Assembly (NCBI GenBank): GCA_002454505.1
Contig: DKJA01000018.1
Location: 16,237 to 80,236, forward strand
Reading direction: 5' to 3'
DNA: 64,000 bases
Origin: Oxalobacteraceae bacterium UBA6704
GTDB lineage: Bacteria; Pseudomonadota; Gammaproteobacteria; Burkholderiales; Burkholderiaceae_D
In this document: piece after piece, positions 7,011 through 15,645 of the stretch
How the letters are laid out: each line of letters starts with the position of its first letter
How positions within the stretch are numbered: the stretch's first letter is position 1
Position numbers and translations under genes: made by a program
The notes under the pieces: model-generated
What the model was told of the DNA's origin: nothing
The model's input: only the letters and a program-made list of their open reading frames with translations
Database searches by the model: none

Positions 7011-10000
7011 ATGCAAGCCAAGGCACCCGACGCGCCCGTCGTCATCGTCCTGTCGCCGCCGCACACACTGCGTCCGCAGTTGCCGATCGCGGCCTGCCGC
7101 GCCAATGCACTGGGCCTGCTGGACGTGGGTGCGCTGCCGCTGGCCGACGGTCCGGCGGCCGCGCACGCCATCGGCCGGCTGGCGCAAGGCGCGGGGCGGG
7201 GCCGCCAGTGGGGCGTGCGCTGCGACCTGTTGCAGGGCAAGGCCGCGCTGCTGCGGCAGGCCAGCGCGGCACTGGCGCTCGACATCGAACTGCCCGTGCT
7301 GGTGCTGGGCGGCGTGCGCCGCACCGACCTGCGCCGCGTGCTGCAGCTGGCGCGCTGCAGCGCCCGCACCGTGCTGCTGGAGGTGACCGACCTGGACATG
7401 GCCCGCGCGGCGCAGACGGCAGGCTACGACGGCGTGATCGTCAACGGCCACGAGGCGGGCGGCCGGGTCGGCCGGCGCGCCGCCTTCATGCTGGCCCAGG
7501 AGTTCGACGGCGCGCTGCAGCTGCCCTACTGGCTGCGCGGCGGCATCGGCCTGCACACGGCACCGGCCGTGATGCTGACGCGCGCCGCCGGCGTGGTGCT
7601 GTGCGAGCAGCTGTGGATGGCCGACGAGGCGCAGGCCGAACCCGGCGCGCGCACGTGGGGCCGGCTCGATGGCAGCGAAACGGCGCTCGTCGGCGAAGGG
7701 GCCGACCAGTACCGCTATTTCGCCCGCTCCGGCCGCGCCAGGCTGCGCGCGCTGGAACTGGCCGTGGCGGCCGGCGCGGACTGGCGCACGCTGCTGCGCG
7801 AGCACATCGCCGCGGCCGACGATCCGCTGCTGCCGGCCGGCCAGGACATCGCCTTCGCCGCCCCGCTGGCGGAGCGCTTCGGCACGGCCGGGCGCATCGT
7901 CACGGCGATCCGCGACAGCATGGCGTCCAGCCTGGCGCTGGCCGCGCAGCACACGCCGCTGGCGCCGTATGCGCCGCTGGCCGATGCGCACGGCACCCGC
8001 TACCCCATCGTGCAAGGGCCGATGACGCGCGTGTCCGACGTGGCGCCGTTCGCCCGCGCGGTGGCGCAGGCCGGCGCGCTGCCGTTCCTGGCGCTGGCGG
8101 TGCTGTCCGGCCCCGAGGTGCGCACCATGCTGGAACAGGCCCGCGAACAGATGGCGGGCGCGCCGTGGGGCGTCGGCATGCTCGGCTTCCTGCCGCTGGA
8201 ACTGCGCCAGCAGCAGATGGCCGTGCTGCGCGATATCCGCCCGCCTTACGCGATCATTGCCGGCGGCCGGCCCAGCCAGGCCCGCGAGATGGCGGAGCTG
8301 GGCATCGCCGCTTACCTGCACGTGCCGTCGCCCGGCCTGCTGGCCAGCTTCCTCGACGGCGGCGCGCGCCGCTTCGTGTTCGAAGGCAGCGAGTGCGGCG
8401 GCCACACGGGCCCGCGCACCAGCTTCGTGCTGTGGGAACAGGCGGTGGCCGCGCTGGCCGCCGCGCCGCTGGACGATGCGTCCACGGTCCACGTGCTGTT
8501 CGCCGGCGGCATCCACGATGCGCTGTCGGCCGCGATGGTGTCCGTGCTGGCCGCACCGCTGGCCGCGCGCGGCATGAAGGTGGGCGTGCTGATGGGTACC
8601 GCCTACCTGTTCACCGACGAGATCGTGCAGAGCGGCGCGATCGTCGAACAGTTCCGCCGGCAGGCGCTGGCCTGCACCGAGACGGCGCTGCTGCAGTCCG
8701 GCGTGGGCATCTATACGCGCTGCGCGCAAACGCCGTTCTGCGACGAATTCGACCGGCTGCGCCGCGAGCTGGTCCTGGCCGGCAAATCGGAGGAAGACAC
8801 GCTGATGGCGCTGGAGATGCTCAATATCGGCCGGCTGCGCATCGCCTCGAAAGGCATCTCCCGCAACACCGACACGGCCCCCGAAGCGCCTCGCTATCGC
8901 GCACTGCCGCCCGACGAGCAGCAGCGCGAAGGTTTGTACATGCTGGGCGACGTGGCGCGGCTGCGGCACGAACCGCTGGCGCTTGCCGACCTGCACGCGG
9001 CAGTCAGCGCGCGCAGCACGGCGCTGCTGCAGCGGCACCACGACGCGGCCCGCGCGGCACAGGCCAGGCCCGTGCAGCAGGAGCCGGTGGCCATCGTCGG
9101 CATGGCCTGCCACTTCCCCGGCGCCCGCACGGTGGAAGAGTACTGGCACAACATCCTGCACGGCACCGACACCATCCGCGAAGTGAGCGACGAGCGCTGG
9201 CCGGCCGCCGAACTGTTCGATCCGCGGCGCGGCATCAAGGACAAGGTGTATTCCAAGTGGGGTGGCTTCCTCGACGACGTGCCGTTCGACCCGCAGCGCT
9301 ACGGCATTCCGCCGGCCAGCCTGGCCCACATCGAACCGGCCCAGCTGCTGACGCTGGAAGTGGCCCGCCAGGCGCTGGCCGATGCCCGCTTCGACCGGCT
9401 GCCGTTCCCGCGCGGCCGCACCGCGTGCATCATGGCCGTCGGCGGCATCGCCGACCTGAGCGCGATCTACAACTTCCGCACGCTGCTGCCCGTCTACCTG
9501 GCGCGCGTCGCTGCCGTGCCGGCCGAACAGCGCGAACGCATCGTCAGCACGCTGTTCGAGCACGAGCTGCCGCCGTGGACGGAAGACACCTTCCCCGGCA
9601 TCCTCGGCAATGTCGTGTCGGGCCGCATCGCCAACCGGCTCGACTTGGGCGGCAGCAATTTCACCATCGATGCGGCCTGTGCGTCGTCGCTGGCGGCGCT
9701 CGACGCGGGCGTGCGCCAGCTGCGCGATGGCAGCGCGGACGTGGCGGTGGTCGGCGGCGCCGACTGCGTCAACGGACCGCTGGGCTTCATGTCGTTTGCG
9801 CAGACGCATGCGCTGTCGCCGCGGGGCCGTTCGCGGCCGTTCGATGCGAGCGCGGACGGCATCGCCATCAGCGAAGGCGTCGGCGTGGCCGTGCTGAAGC
9901 GGCTGTCCGATGCGGAGCGCGACGGCGACCGCATCTACGCGCTGATCCGCGGCAGCGGCAGCGCCAGCGACGGCCGCCACCGCAGCCTGACGGCGCCGCA

Positions 10001-13000
10001 CCCGCCCGGCCAACTGGCCGCGCTGCAGCGCGCGTACGACGATGCCGGCGTGGCGCCGGCCGCCGTGCAGCTGATGGAGGCGCACGGTACCGGCACGCCG
10101 CTGGGCGACCGCAGCGAGGTCGAGGCGCTGCGCATGGTCCTCGGCAGCACGGCACGCCCGCGCTGCGCGATCGGCTCCGTCAAGTCGATGATCGGCCACA
10201 CCAAGGTGGCGGCCGGCATGGCGGGACTGATCAAGGGCGCGCTGGCGCTGCACCAGCGCGTGCTGCCGCCGACGATCGGTGTCGAACGCCCGATCGACGC
10301 GGTGGGCGGGCCCGGCTCGCCCTTGTACGTCAACAGCGAATGCCGGCCCTGGCTGGCCGAACCGGGCGCGCCACGTTATTGCGGCGTCAGCGCGTTCGGC
10401 TTCGGCGGCACCAACTTCCACGCGGTGCTGTCCGACTACGCGGGCGCCTACCGGCAGGACGACCGCCGCGACCTGCACCCGCGCCCCGTCGAAGTGTTCG
10501 CGCTGGCCGGCGCCGACCGCGCCGAACTGGCCGCCGGCCTGACCCGCCTCGAAGCGGCGCTGCGCGAGCCGGCGCCGCCCGCGCTGGCCCAGCTGGCCTA
10601 TGCGCTGTACCGCGAACAGCACGTGCTGCGCAAGGCCAACGGCGGGCAGCCGTGCCGGCTGGCGTTCTGCGCATCGACCATCGCCGAACTGGCGGCTCAC
10701 TGCGCGCGGGCGCAAACACTGCTGCAGGCACCGGCCGGCGCCACGGTGCCGCCGGGCCTGCACTTCCGCGAAAGCGCCATCCACCTGGGCGGCGTGTGCT
10801 TCCTGTTCCCCGGCCAGGGCGCGCAGAAGCTCAACATGCTGCGCGACCTGGTCACCGGCATGCCGGACCTGCACCACCACTTCCAGCACAGCGGCACGGA
10901 CGACACGCTGCCGCAGCCGCCCATCGCCGAACTGGTCTATCCGCGCCCCGTGTTCAGCGATGCGGAGCGGGTGCTGCAGCAGGAGGCGCTCAATGCCACG
11001 TCGGTGGCGCAGCCGGCGCTGGGCATGGTGGAGATGGCCGCCTGCGAACTGCTGGGCCGCTTCGGCCTGCGGCCCGACTTCGTGGCGGGCCACAGTTATG
11101 GCGAGTATGCGGCGCTGTGCGCGGCCGGCGTGATCGCGCCGGCCAGCCTGCAGGCGCTGTCGCTGGTGCGCGGCGCCCTGTCCGAACTGGCGCCGCCGGG
11201 CACGATGGCGGCCGTCGACACGGACGCCGCGCGCACCGCTGCGCTGCTGGCCGAGCACAATATCGACGCCACCGTGGCCAACCTGAATGCGCCGGACCAG
11301 ACCATCGTGGCCGGCAGCATCGAGGCGATCCGCCGCGCCGCGGCACTGCTGCCGGCGGCCGGCGTGCGCGTCAAGCAGCTGGCGGTCGGCAGCGCGTTCC
11401 ACTGCCGGCAGATGGAAGCGGTCGGCGAAGCGCTGGCCGAGCACCTGGCCCGCACGTCGTTTGCCGCGCCCCGCATCCCCGTCTACAGCAACCTGACCGC
11501 CAGCCCCTATCCGGACGACCCGGCCACCATCCGCGCGCTGCTGGCGCGCCACATCGCCGAGCCGGTGCGCTTTGCCGATTCCGTCGATGCGCTGTACCAA
11601 CGGGGCGCCCGCGTGTTCATCGAGTGCGGCCCGGGCATGGCGCTGTCCGGCCTCGTTGCCCGCAACCTGGCGGGCCGGCCGCACCTGGCGCTGGCCGTCG
11701 ACGCGCCGGGCCGCAACGGCTGGCAGCAGCTGGGCCAGCTGCTGTGCCAGGCAATGGCCGCCGGCCTGCCGCTGCATTTGGCGCCGTGGTTTGCCGGCCG
11801 CGGCCTGGCACAGCACGACCTGGACGAAGCGCGGCAGGCGGCCCGGGCCGCCGCGACGCATGGCCCGCTGACGTGGCGCGTCAACGGCGGCCGTGCCGCG
11901 CCGTGGGTGGCACCGCCCGCCAGGGTCGCGCCGCCCCTCCCGGCGGCGCCGGACGTGCCGGTCGCCGTACCGCCGCGCCGGCCACCGATTCCCCGCAGTC
12001 CCATAAGGAGATTCACCATGAACGAAGCAGAGCTGATGCCGGAGGGCCGCCCGCCGGCCATGCCCGGCGTGACGGACAGTGCCTACGCGCACATCCAGCA
12101 TGGGCTGGTGCGCTTGCTCGACCTGCAGTGCGAGCAGCAGCGCAGCCTGCGCCATTTCCTCGATTTCCAGGCGCAGCTGGCCGGCATGCAGCTGCGTGAC
12201 GGCGCGGCCGGCCAGCCGGATATGGCGCTGGTGGCCATGGCGCCGGCGCCGGCGCTGGCGCCGCTGAACGCCGCGCCCCGCATGGCGCCCGCGGCAACCA
12301 GGCCTGCGCCGGAACCCGTGCCCGCCGCCGAGCCGCTGGGCGCGGCCGTCGCGCCGCCGGTGCTGCCGGCGCCGTTCGATCCGGCCGCCGCGCCGGCTGC
12401 CGGGCCGATCACGCTGTCCGCGTCGTCCGCGCCGCTGGCGGATGCGCCGCCGACGCCGGAGGAATTCCGCGCCGAGCTGCTGAAGGCCGTGTCCGACCGC
12501 ACCGGCTACCCGGTGGACATGCTGAACCCGGATGCCCACCTGGAGGCGGAGCTGGGCATCGACTCGATCAAGCGCATCGAGATCTTCAGCGGGCTGACGG
12601 AGCGCTACCGGCTGGTGGGCGATGGCGACGAGGAGAGCGTCATCGAAACGCTGTCCGGCTTCAAGTCGCTGAACGACATCGTCGGCTGGTATGCGGCGAT
12701 GGTGGCTGGCGCGGACGTGCCGGCGGCGCTGCTGGCGGGAGGGTCCACGCCAAAAAAAGCGCCGGCTCCACTTCCCCTGCCCGTTGAGGAAGTGGAGTCC
12801 GACGACCCGGTGCTGTGCTACGTGGTCGGCACCAGTGCCGCCGCCATGCCGGCGCCCGGCACCGCCATCGAAGGCGGCAATGTGCTGCTGGCCGGCGCCG
12901 ACAGCCCGCTGGCGGCGGCACTGGCCGCGGCGCTGGCCGCCGATGGCCACACGGTTTCCCGGCTGATACCGGGCGACGCCACCATCGCGCTGGGGGACGA

Positions 13001-14387
13001 GCGCTGGCAGGCCGACCTGGCCGATCCCGCCGCGCTGGCGCCGCTGGCGGAACTGCTGGCCGCCGCCGGCCGCACGCCGCGAATGCTGGTCAACCTGATG
13101 AGCTGCGCCGGTACCACGGAAGACGCTCGCCACGACGATCACCATGGCGACGCGCGCGCGCTGTTCCTGCTGCTGAAACTGTTCGAAAGCCCGCTGAAGC
13201 AGGGCGCCGGCCGGCTCGTCAACGTCACGTCGTTCGACGGCCGCTTCGGCCTCGGCGGCGCATCGCTGCCGCCCGCCGCCAGTGCCGGCACGCTGGGCGT
13301 GGCCAAGTCCGTGCGGCGCGAATGGCCGGCGCTGCGCGTCAAATGCATCGACATCGCGCCGGCGCTGGAGCCGGCCTGGCTGGCCGCGCAGGTGGCCGCC
13401 GAACTGCGCAGCGATGAACCGGCAGCGGAGGTCGAAGTGGAAGTGGGTTATGGGCCCGAGGGACGCTGCCGCATCGACCTGGCGCCGCGGCCGGCCGGCG
13501 GCGACCTGTCCGCGCTGGCGCTGGAACCGGGCGCCGTGCTGCTGGTGACGGGCGGCGCGGACGGCATCACGGCCGACATCACGCGCATGCTCGCGCAGCG
13601 GTACCGGCCCCGTCTCGTGCTGGTGGGGCGCAGCGCCCTGCCGGGCGAGGAAGACGAAGCGACGGCCGCGGCGACCGACCCGGCCGCGCTGAAGCAGCTG
13701 CTGATCGCGCAGATGCGCATGCAGGGCGCGGTGACGCCGGCCAGCGTCGATGCGGCGCTGCAGCGCATCCTGAAGGACCGCCGCATCCGCGCCAACCTGG
13801 CCGCCATGCGCGAGGCCGGCTGCGAAGTGGAATACCACGGCCTGGACGTGCGCGACGATGCCGCGTTCGGCCGGCTGATCGACGACCTGTACATCCGGCT
13901 GGGCCGCATCGATGGCGTGCTGCATGGCGCCGGCATCATCAGCGACAAGCTGCTCGGCGCGAAGCCGGTGGCGGCGTTCGACGCCGTGTTCGATACCAAG
14001 GTGCGCCCCGCCCTCGTGCTGGCGCACAAGCTGGACCTGGCGAGCCTGCGCTTCCTCGTGTTCTTTTCATCGGTGGCCGGGCGCTTCGGCAATATCGGCC
14101 AGGCCGACTACAGCGCCGCCAACGAAGTGCTGAACAAGCTGGCCGGCCAGCTGGCCCACGCCTGGCCGCAACTGCACGCGGTGGCCATCAACTGGGGGCC
14201 GTGGGATGCCGGCATGGTCAACGACGACCTGCGCAAGCTGTATGCGGCTCACGCGATCCGGCCGATCGCCGTCGACACGGGCCTGCGCCGCTTCATCGAG
14301 GAACTGGGCCGCGGCGCACGCGGCCAGCCCGAAGTCGTCATCTCGTCCAGCATCGGCCGGCTGGCGGCATTGCAGTGGGGCCGCTGA
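7011..14387 (+). CDS. Giant multidomain lipid/polyketide synthase: ER-like, ER-like, KS, AT, ACP, KR
   Basis: The 2458-residue iterative type I synthase starts at an ATG with AGGAGG 5 bases ahead. Order: a nitronate-monooxygenase/FabK-like TIM barrel (about 1-320, motif NGHEAGGRVG); a second barrel of the PfaD/FabK type (about 328-620, YPIVQGPMTRVSD and GSECGGHTGPRT); a ketosynthase (about 690-1140, active Cys890 in DAACASS, His1025 in HGTGTP, His1063 in GHTKVAAG); an acyltransferase (about 1260-1560, FPGQGAQ and GHSYGEY); a Pro/Ala linker; one ACP (Ser1852 in LGIDSIKRIEI, the PUFA/secondary-lipid signature); and a ketoreductase preceded by its structural half (TGGADGI near 2177, YSAANE). With the dehydratase protein downstream, all activities for a fully or partly reduced chain are present. 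An internal ribosome site before codon 1670 suggests an alternative ACP-KR product. The chain made is unknown; heterocyst-glycolipid or PUFA-like synthases are the nearest family analogues. Confidence 0.9.
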   Translation: MQAKAPDAPVVIVLSPPHTLRPQLPIAACRANALGLLDVGALPLADGPAAAHAIGRLAQGAGRGRQWGVRCDLLQGKAALLRQASAALALDIELPVLVLGGVRRTDLRRVLQLARCSARTVLLEVTDLDMARAAQTAGYDGVIVNGHEAGGRVGRRAAFMLAQEFDGALQLPYWLRGGIGLHTAPAVMLTRAAGVVLCEQLWMADEAQAEPGARTWGRLDGSETALVGEGADQYRYFARSGRARLRALELAVAAGADWRTLLREHIAAADDPLLPAGQDIAFAAPLAERFGTAGRIVTAIRDSMASSLALAAQHTPLAPYAPLADAHGTRYPIVQGPMTRVSDVAPFARAVAQAGALPFLALAVLSGPEVRTMLEQAREQMAGAPWGVGMLGFLPLELRQQQMAVLRDIRPPYAIIAGGRPSQAREMAELGIAAYLHVPSPGLLASFLDGGARRFVFEGSECGGHTGPRTSFVLWEQAVAALAAAPLDDASTVHVLFAGGIHDALSAAMVSVLAAPLAARGMKVGVLMGTAYLFTDEIVQSGAIVEQFRRQALACTETALLQSGVGIYTRCAQTPFCDEFDRLRRELVLAGKSEEDTLMALEMLNIGRLRIASKGISRNTDTAPEAPRYRALPPDEQQREGLYMLGDVARLRHEPLALADLHAAVSARSTALLQRHHDAARAAQARPVQQEPVAIVGMACHFPGARTVEEYWHNILHGTDTIREVSDERWPAAELFDPRRGIKDKVYSKWGGFLDDVPFDPQRYGIPPASLAHIEPAQLLTLEVARQALADARFDRLPFPRGRTACIMAVGGIADLSAIYNFRTLLPVYLARVAAVPAEQRERIVSTLFEHELPPWTEDTFPGILGNVVSGRIANRLDLGGSNFTIDAACASSLAALDAGVRQLRDGSADVAVVGGADCVNGPLGFMSFAQTHALSPRGRSRPFDASADGIAISEGVGVAVLKRLSDAERDGDRIYALIRGSGSASDGRHRSLTAPHPPGQLAALQRAYDDAGVAPAAVQLMEAHGTGTPLGDRSEVEALRMVLGSTARPRCAIGSVKSMIGHTKVAAGMAGLIKGALALHQRVLPPTIGVERPIDAVGGPGSPLYVNSECRPWLAEPGAPRYCGVSAFGFGGTNFHAVLSDYAGAYRQDDRRDLHPRPVEVFALAGADRAELAAGLTRLEAALREPAPPALAQLAYALYREQHVLRKANGGQPCRLAFCASTIAELAAHCARAQTLLQAPAGATVPPGLHFRESAIHLGGVCFLFPGQGAQKLNMLRDLVTGMPDLHHHFQHSGTDDTLPQPPIAELVYPRPVFSDAERVLQQEALNATSVAQPALGMVEMAACELLGRFGLRPDFVAGHSYGEYAALCAAGVIAPASLQALSLVRGALSELAPPGTMAAVDTDAARTAALLAEHNIDATVANLNAPDQTIVAGSIEAIRRAAALLPAAGVRVKQLAVGSAFHCRQMEAVGEALAEHLARTSFAAPRIPVYSNLTASPYPDDPATIRALLARHIAEPVRFADSVDALYQRGARVFIECGPGMALSGLVARNLAGRPHLALAVDAPGRNGWQQLGQLLCQAMAAGLPLHLAPWFAGRGLAQHDLDEARQAARAAATHGPLTWRVNGGRAAPWVAPPARVAPPLPAAPDVPVAVPPRRPPIPRSPIRRFTMNEAELMPEGRPPAMPGVTDSAYAHIQHGLVRLLDLQCEQQRSLRHFLDFQAQLAGMQLRDGAAGQPDMALVAMAPAPALAPLNAAPRMAPAATRPAPEPVPAAEPLGAAVAPPVLPAPFDPAAAPAAGPITLSASSAPLADAPPTPEEFRAELLKAVSDRTGYPVDMLNPDAHLEAELGIDSIKRIEIFSGLTERYRLVGDGDEESVIETLSGFKSLNDIVGWYAAMVAGADVPAALLAGGSTPKKAPAPLPLPVEEVESDDPVLCYVVGTSAAAMPAPGTAIEGGNVLLAGADSPLAAALAAALAADGHTVSRLIPGDATIALGDERWQADLADPAALAPLAELLAAAGRTPRMLVNLMSCAGTTEDARHDDHHGDARALFLLLKLFESPLKQGAGRLVNVTSFDGRFGLGGASLPPAASAGTLGVAKSVRREWPALRVKCIDIAPALEPAWLAAQVAAELRSDEPAAEVEVEVGYGPEGRCRIDLAPRPAGGDLSALALEPGAVLLVTGGADGITADITRMLAQRYRPRLVLVGRSALPGEEDEATAAATDPAALKQLLIAQMRMQGAVTPASVDAALQRILKDRRIRANLAAMREAGCEVEYHGLDVRDDAAFGRLIDDLYIRLGRIDGVLHGAGIISDKLLGAKPVAAFDAVFDTKVRPALVLAHKLDLASLRFLVFFSSVAGRFGNIGQADYSAANEVLNKLAGQLAHAWPQLHAVAINWGPWDAGMVNDDLRKLYAAHAIRPIAVDTGLRRFIEELGRGARGQPEVVISSSIGRLAALQWGR
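12005..12020 (+). promoter_or_regulatory. Internal Shine-Dalgarno and in-frame ATG inside the synthase
   Basis: AAGGAG (12005-12010) lies 7 bases before an ATG at 12018 that is in frame with the synthase. It falls exactly at the Pro-rich linker between the AT and ACP domains. The layout copies the start sites of neighbouring genes (AGGAGGCTGTCATG at 7000, AGGAGAATCCCATG at 14411). It could yield a separate ACP-KR protein of 789 residues, or be the scar of two genes fused by loss of a stop codon. Confidence 0.6.
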
Positions 14388-14421
14388 CCCATTCTTCATC
14401 TCTGCCAACCAGGAGAATCCC

Positions 14422-15645
14422 ATGAACCATCCGTCTTCCGCGCCGCTGCTGGTGAACTTCCAGCCGGCCCAGGTCAGCAAGCCCGTGTCGCAGAAGATCG
14501 CGCTGCAGATTTCCGCGTTCGGCCTGGCGCGGGGCTATTGCAAGCAGCACGGCATCGCCAGCATCGACGGCATGCTGAACGTGCTGCAGGAAATGCGCGG
14601 CAAGTTCGACAAGTACGGCGTGTCGTCGAACCTGATCCGGCGGCGCCAGCTGGTGCTGTTCCCGCGGCTGCGCGACATGCGCATCTCCGGCGGCGAGCTG
14701 GTACTGAGCAAGCCGGAACACGAGCACCTGCAGCTGTTCGCCGACCAGAACGACACCAAGGGCCTCGACCTGAAGCAGCGCCACGCCAGCTACGGCAAGA
14801 TCGTCGGCGACTGCCTCGACGACATGTACGCCGACACGCCGCAGGCGCCGGACGACCTGATCCACGTCACCTGCTCCGGCTACCTGGCACCCAGCCCCGT
14901 GGAGCGGATGGTCGCGCGGCGCGAGTGGTTCGACACCACCGTCACGCACAGTTACCACATGGGCTGCTATGGCGCTTTCCCGGCGATCCGCATGGCGCAT
15001 GGCTTCCTTGCCTCGTCGCGGGCCGGCGCCGCGCGGCCCAAGTCGCAGGTGGACATCGTGCACACCGAGCTGCTGTCCGGCCACCACAATATCGAGGACA
15101 GCGGCATCGAGAACATCATCACGATGACGCTGTTTGCCGACGGCTTCGTCAAGTACTCGCTGTGCACCGAGGAACACGCCCGCGAGCACGGCCTGCGTGG
15201 CCTGCGCGTGCTGGCTTATGAAGAACACCTGCTGCCCGATTCGGCCGACGACATGACGTGGGTGCCGGCTGCGCACCAGTTCCAGATGACGCTGTCGATC
15301 ATGGTCCCGGTGATCATCAAGCGCCATGTGCGCGCGTTCGTGACGAAGCTGCTGCGCGGCGTGGGCATCGACTTCGAGCGTGACCGCGCCCGGCTGATGT
15401 TCGCGATCCACCCGGGCGGGCCGAAGATCGTCGAACACGTGCAGGAGGAACTGGGCCTCGATCCGGACCAGGTGGCCATCAGCCGCGAAGTCTTCCGCGA
15501 GCACGGCAATATGTCGTCCGCCACGGTGCCGCACATCCTCAAAGGCATCCTGGAAGAAAAGGCGATCCGTGCCGGCACGCCGGTGGTCTGCCTCGGCTTC
15601 GGCCCCGGCCTGACGGTCACCGGCCTCGTCGTGGAGAAAACGTGA
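14422..15645 (+). CDS. Type III polyketide synthase (chalcone/stilbene synthase-like)
   Basis: The 407-residue thiolase-fold enzyme carries the Cys-His-Asn triad of type III PKS: Cys182 in YHMGCYGAFPA, His330 in AIHPGGPKIV and Asn363 in EHGNMSSATVP. The family's VTCSGYLAPS segment (about 155) and a C-terminal CLGFGPGLTVTG loop are also present. Type III enzymes take an acyl thioester, add malonyl units and often cyclise the product to a pyrone, resorcinol or phloroglucinol. A typical ribosome site (AGGAGAA, 14411) precedes the ATG. It sits 34 bases after the type I synthase and overlaps the next gene, so its likely starter is the chain built by that synthase, as in alkylresorcinol systems where a type I FAS feeds a type III PKS. 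A KAS III-like condensing role is the alternative. Confidence 0.87.
   Translation: MNHPSSAPLLVNFQPAQVSKPVSQKIALQISAFGLARGYCKQHGIASIDGMLNVLQEMRGKFDKYGVSSNLIRRRQLVLFPRLRDMRISGGELVLSKPEHEHLQLFADQNDTKGLDLKQRHASYGKIVGDCLDDMYADTPQAPDDLIHVTCSGYLAPSPVERMVARREWFDTTVTHSYHMGCYGAFPAIRMAHGFLASSRAGAARPKSQVDIVHTELLSGHHNIEDSGIENIITMTLFADGFVKYSLCTEEHAREHGLRGLRVLAYEEHLLPDSADDMTWVPAAHQFQMTLSIMVPVIIKRHVRAFVTKLLRGVGIDFERDRARLMFAIHPGGPKIVEHVQEELGLDPDQVAISREVFREHGNMSSATVPHILKGILEEKAIRAGTPVVCLGFGPGLTVTGLVVEKT

Noticed and set aside
6756..14027. A 2423-residue open frame on the minus strand opposite the synthase
   Set aside because: It is His/Arg/Gln-rich with no domain, lacks a ribosome site, and mirrors the third-position GC of the well-supported plus-strand synthase.
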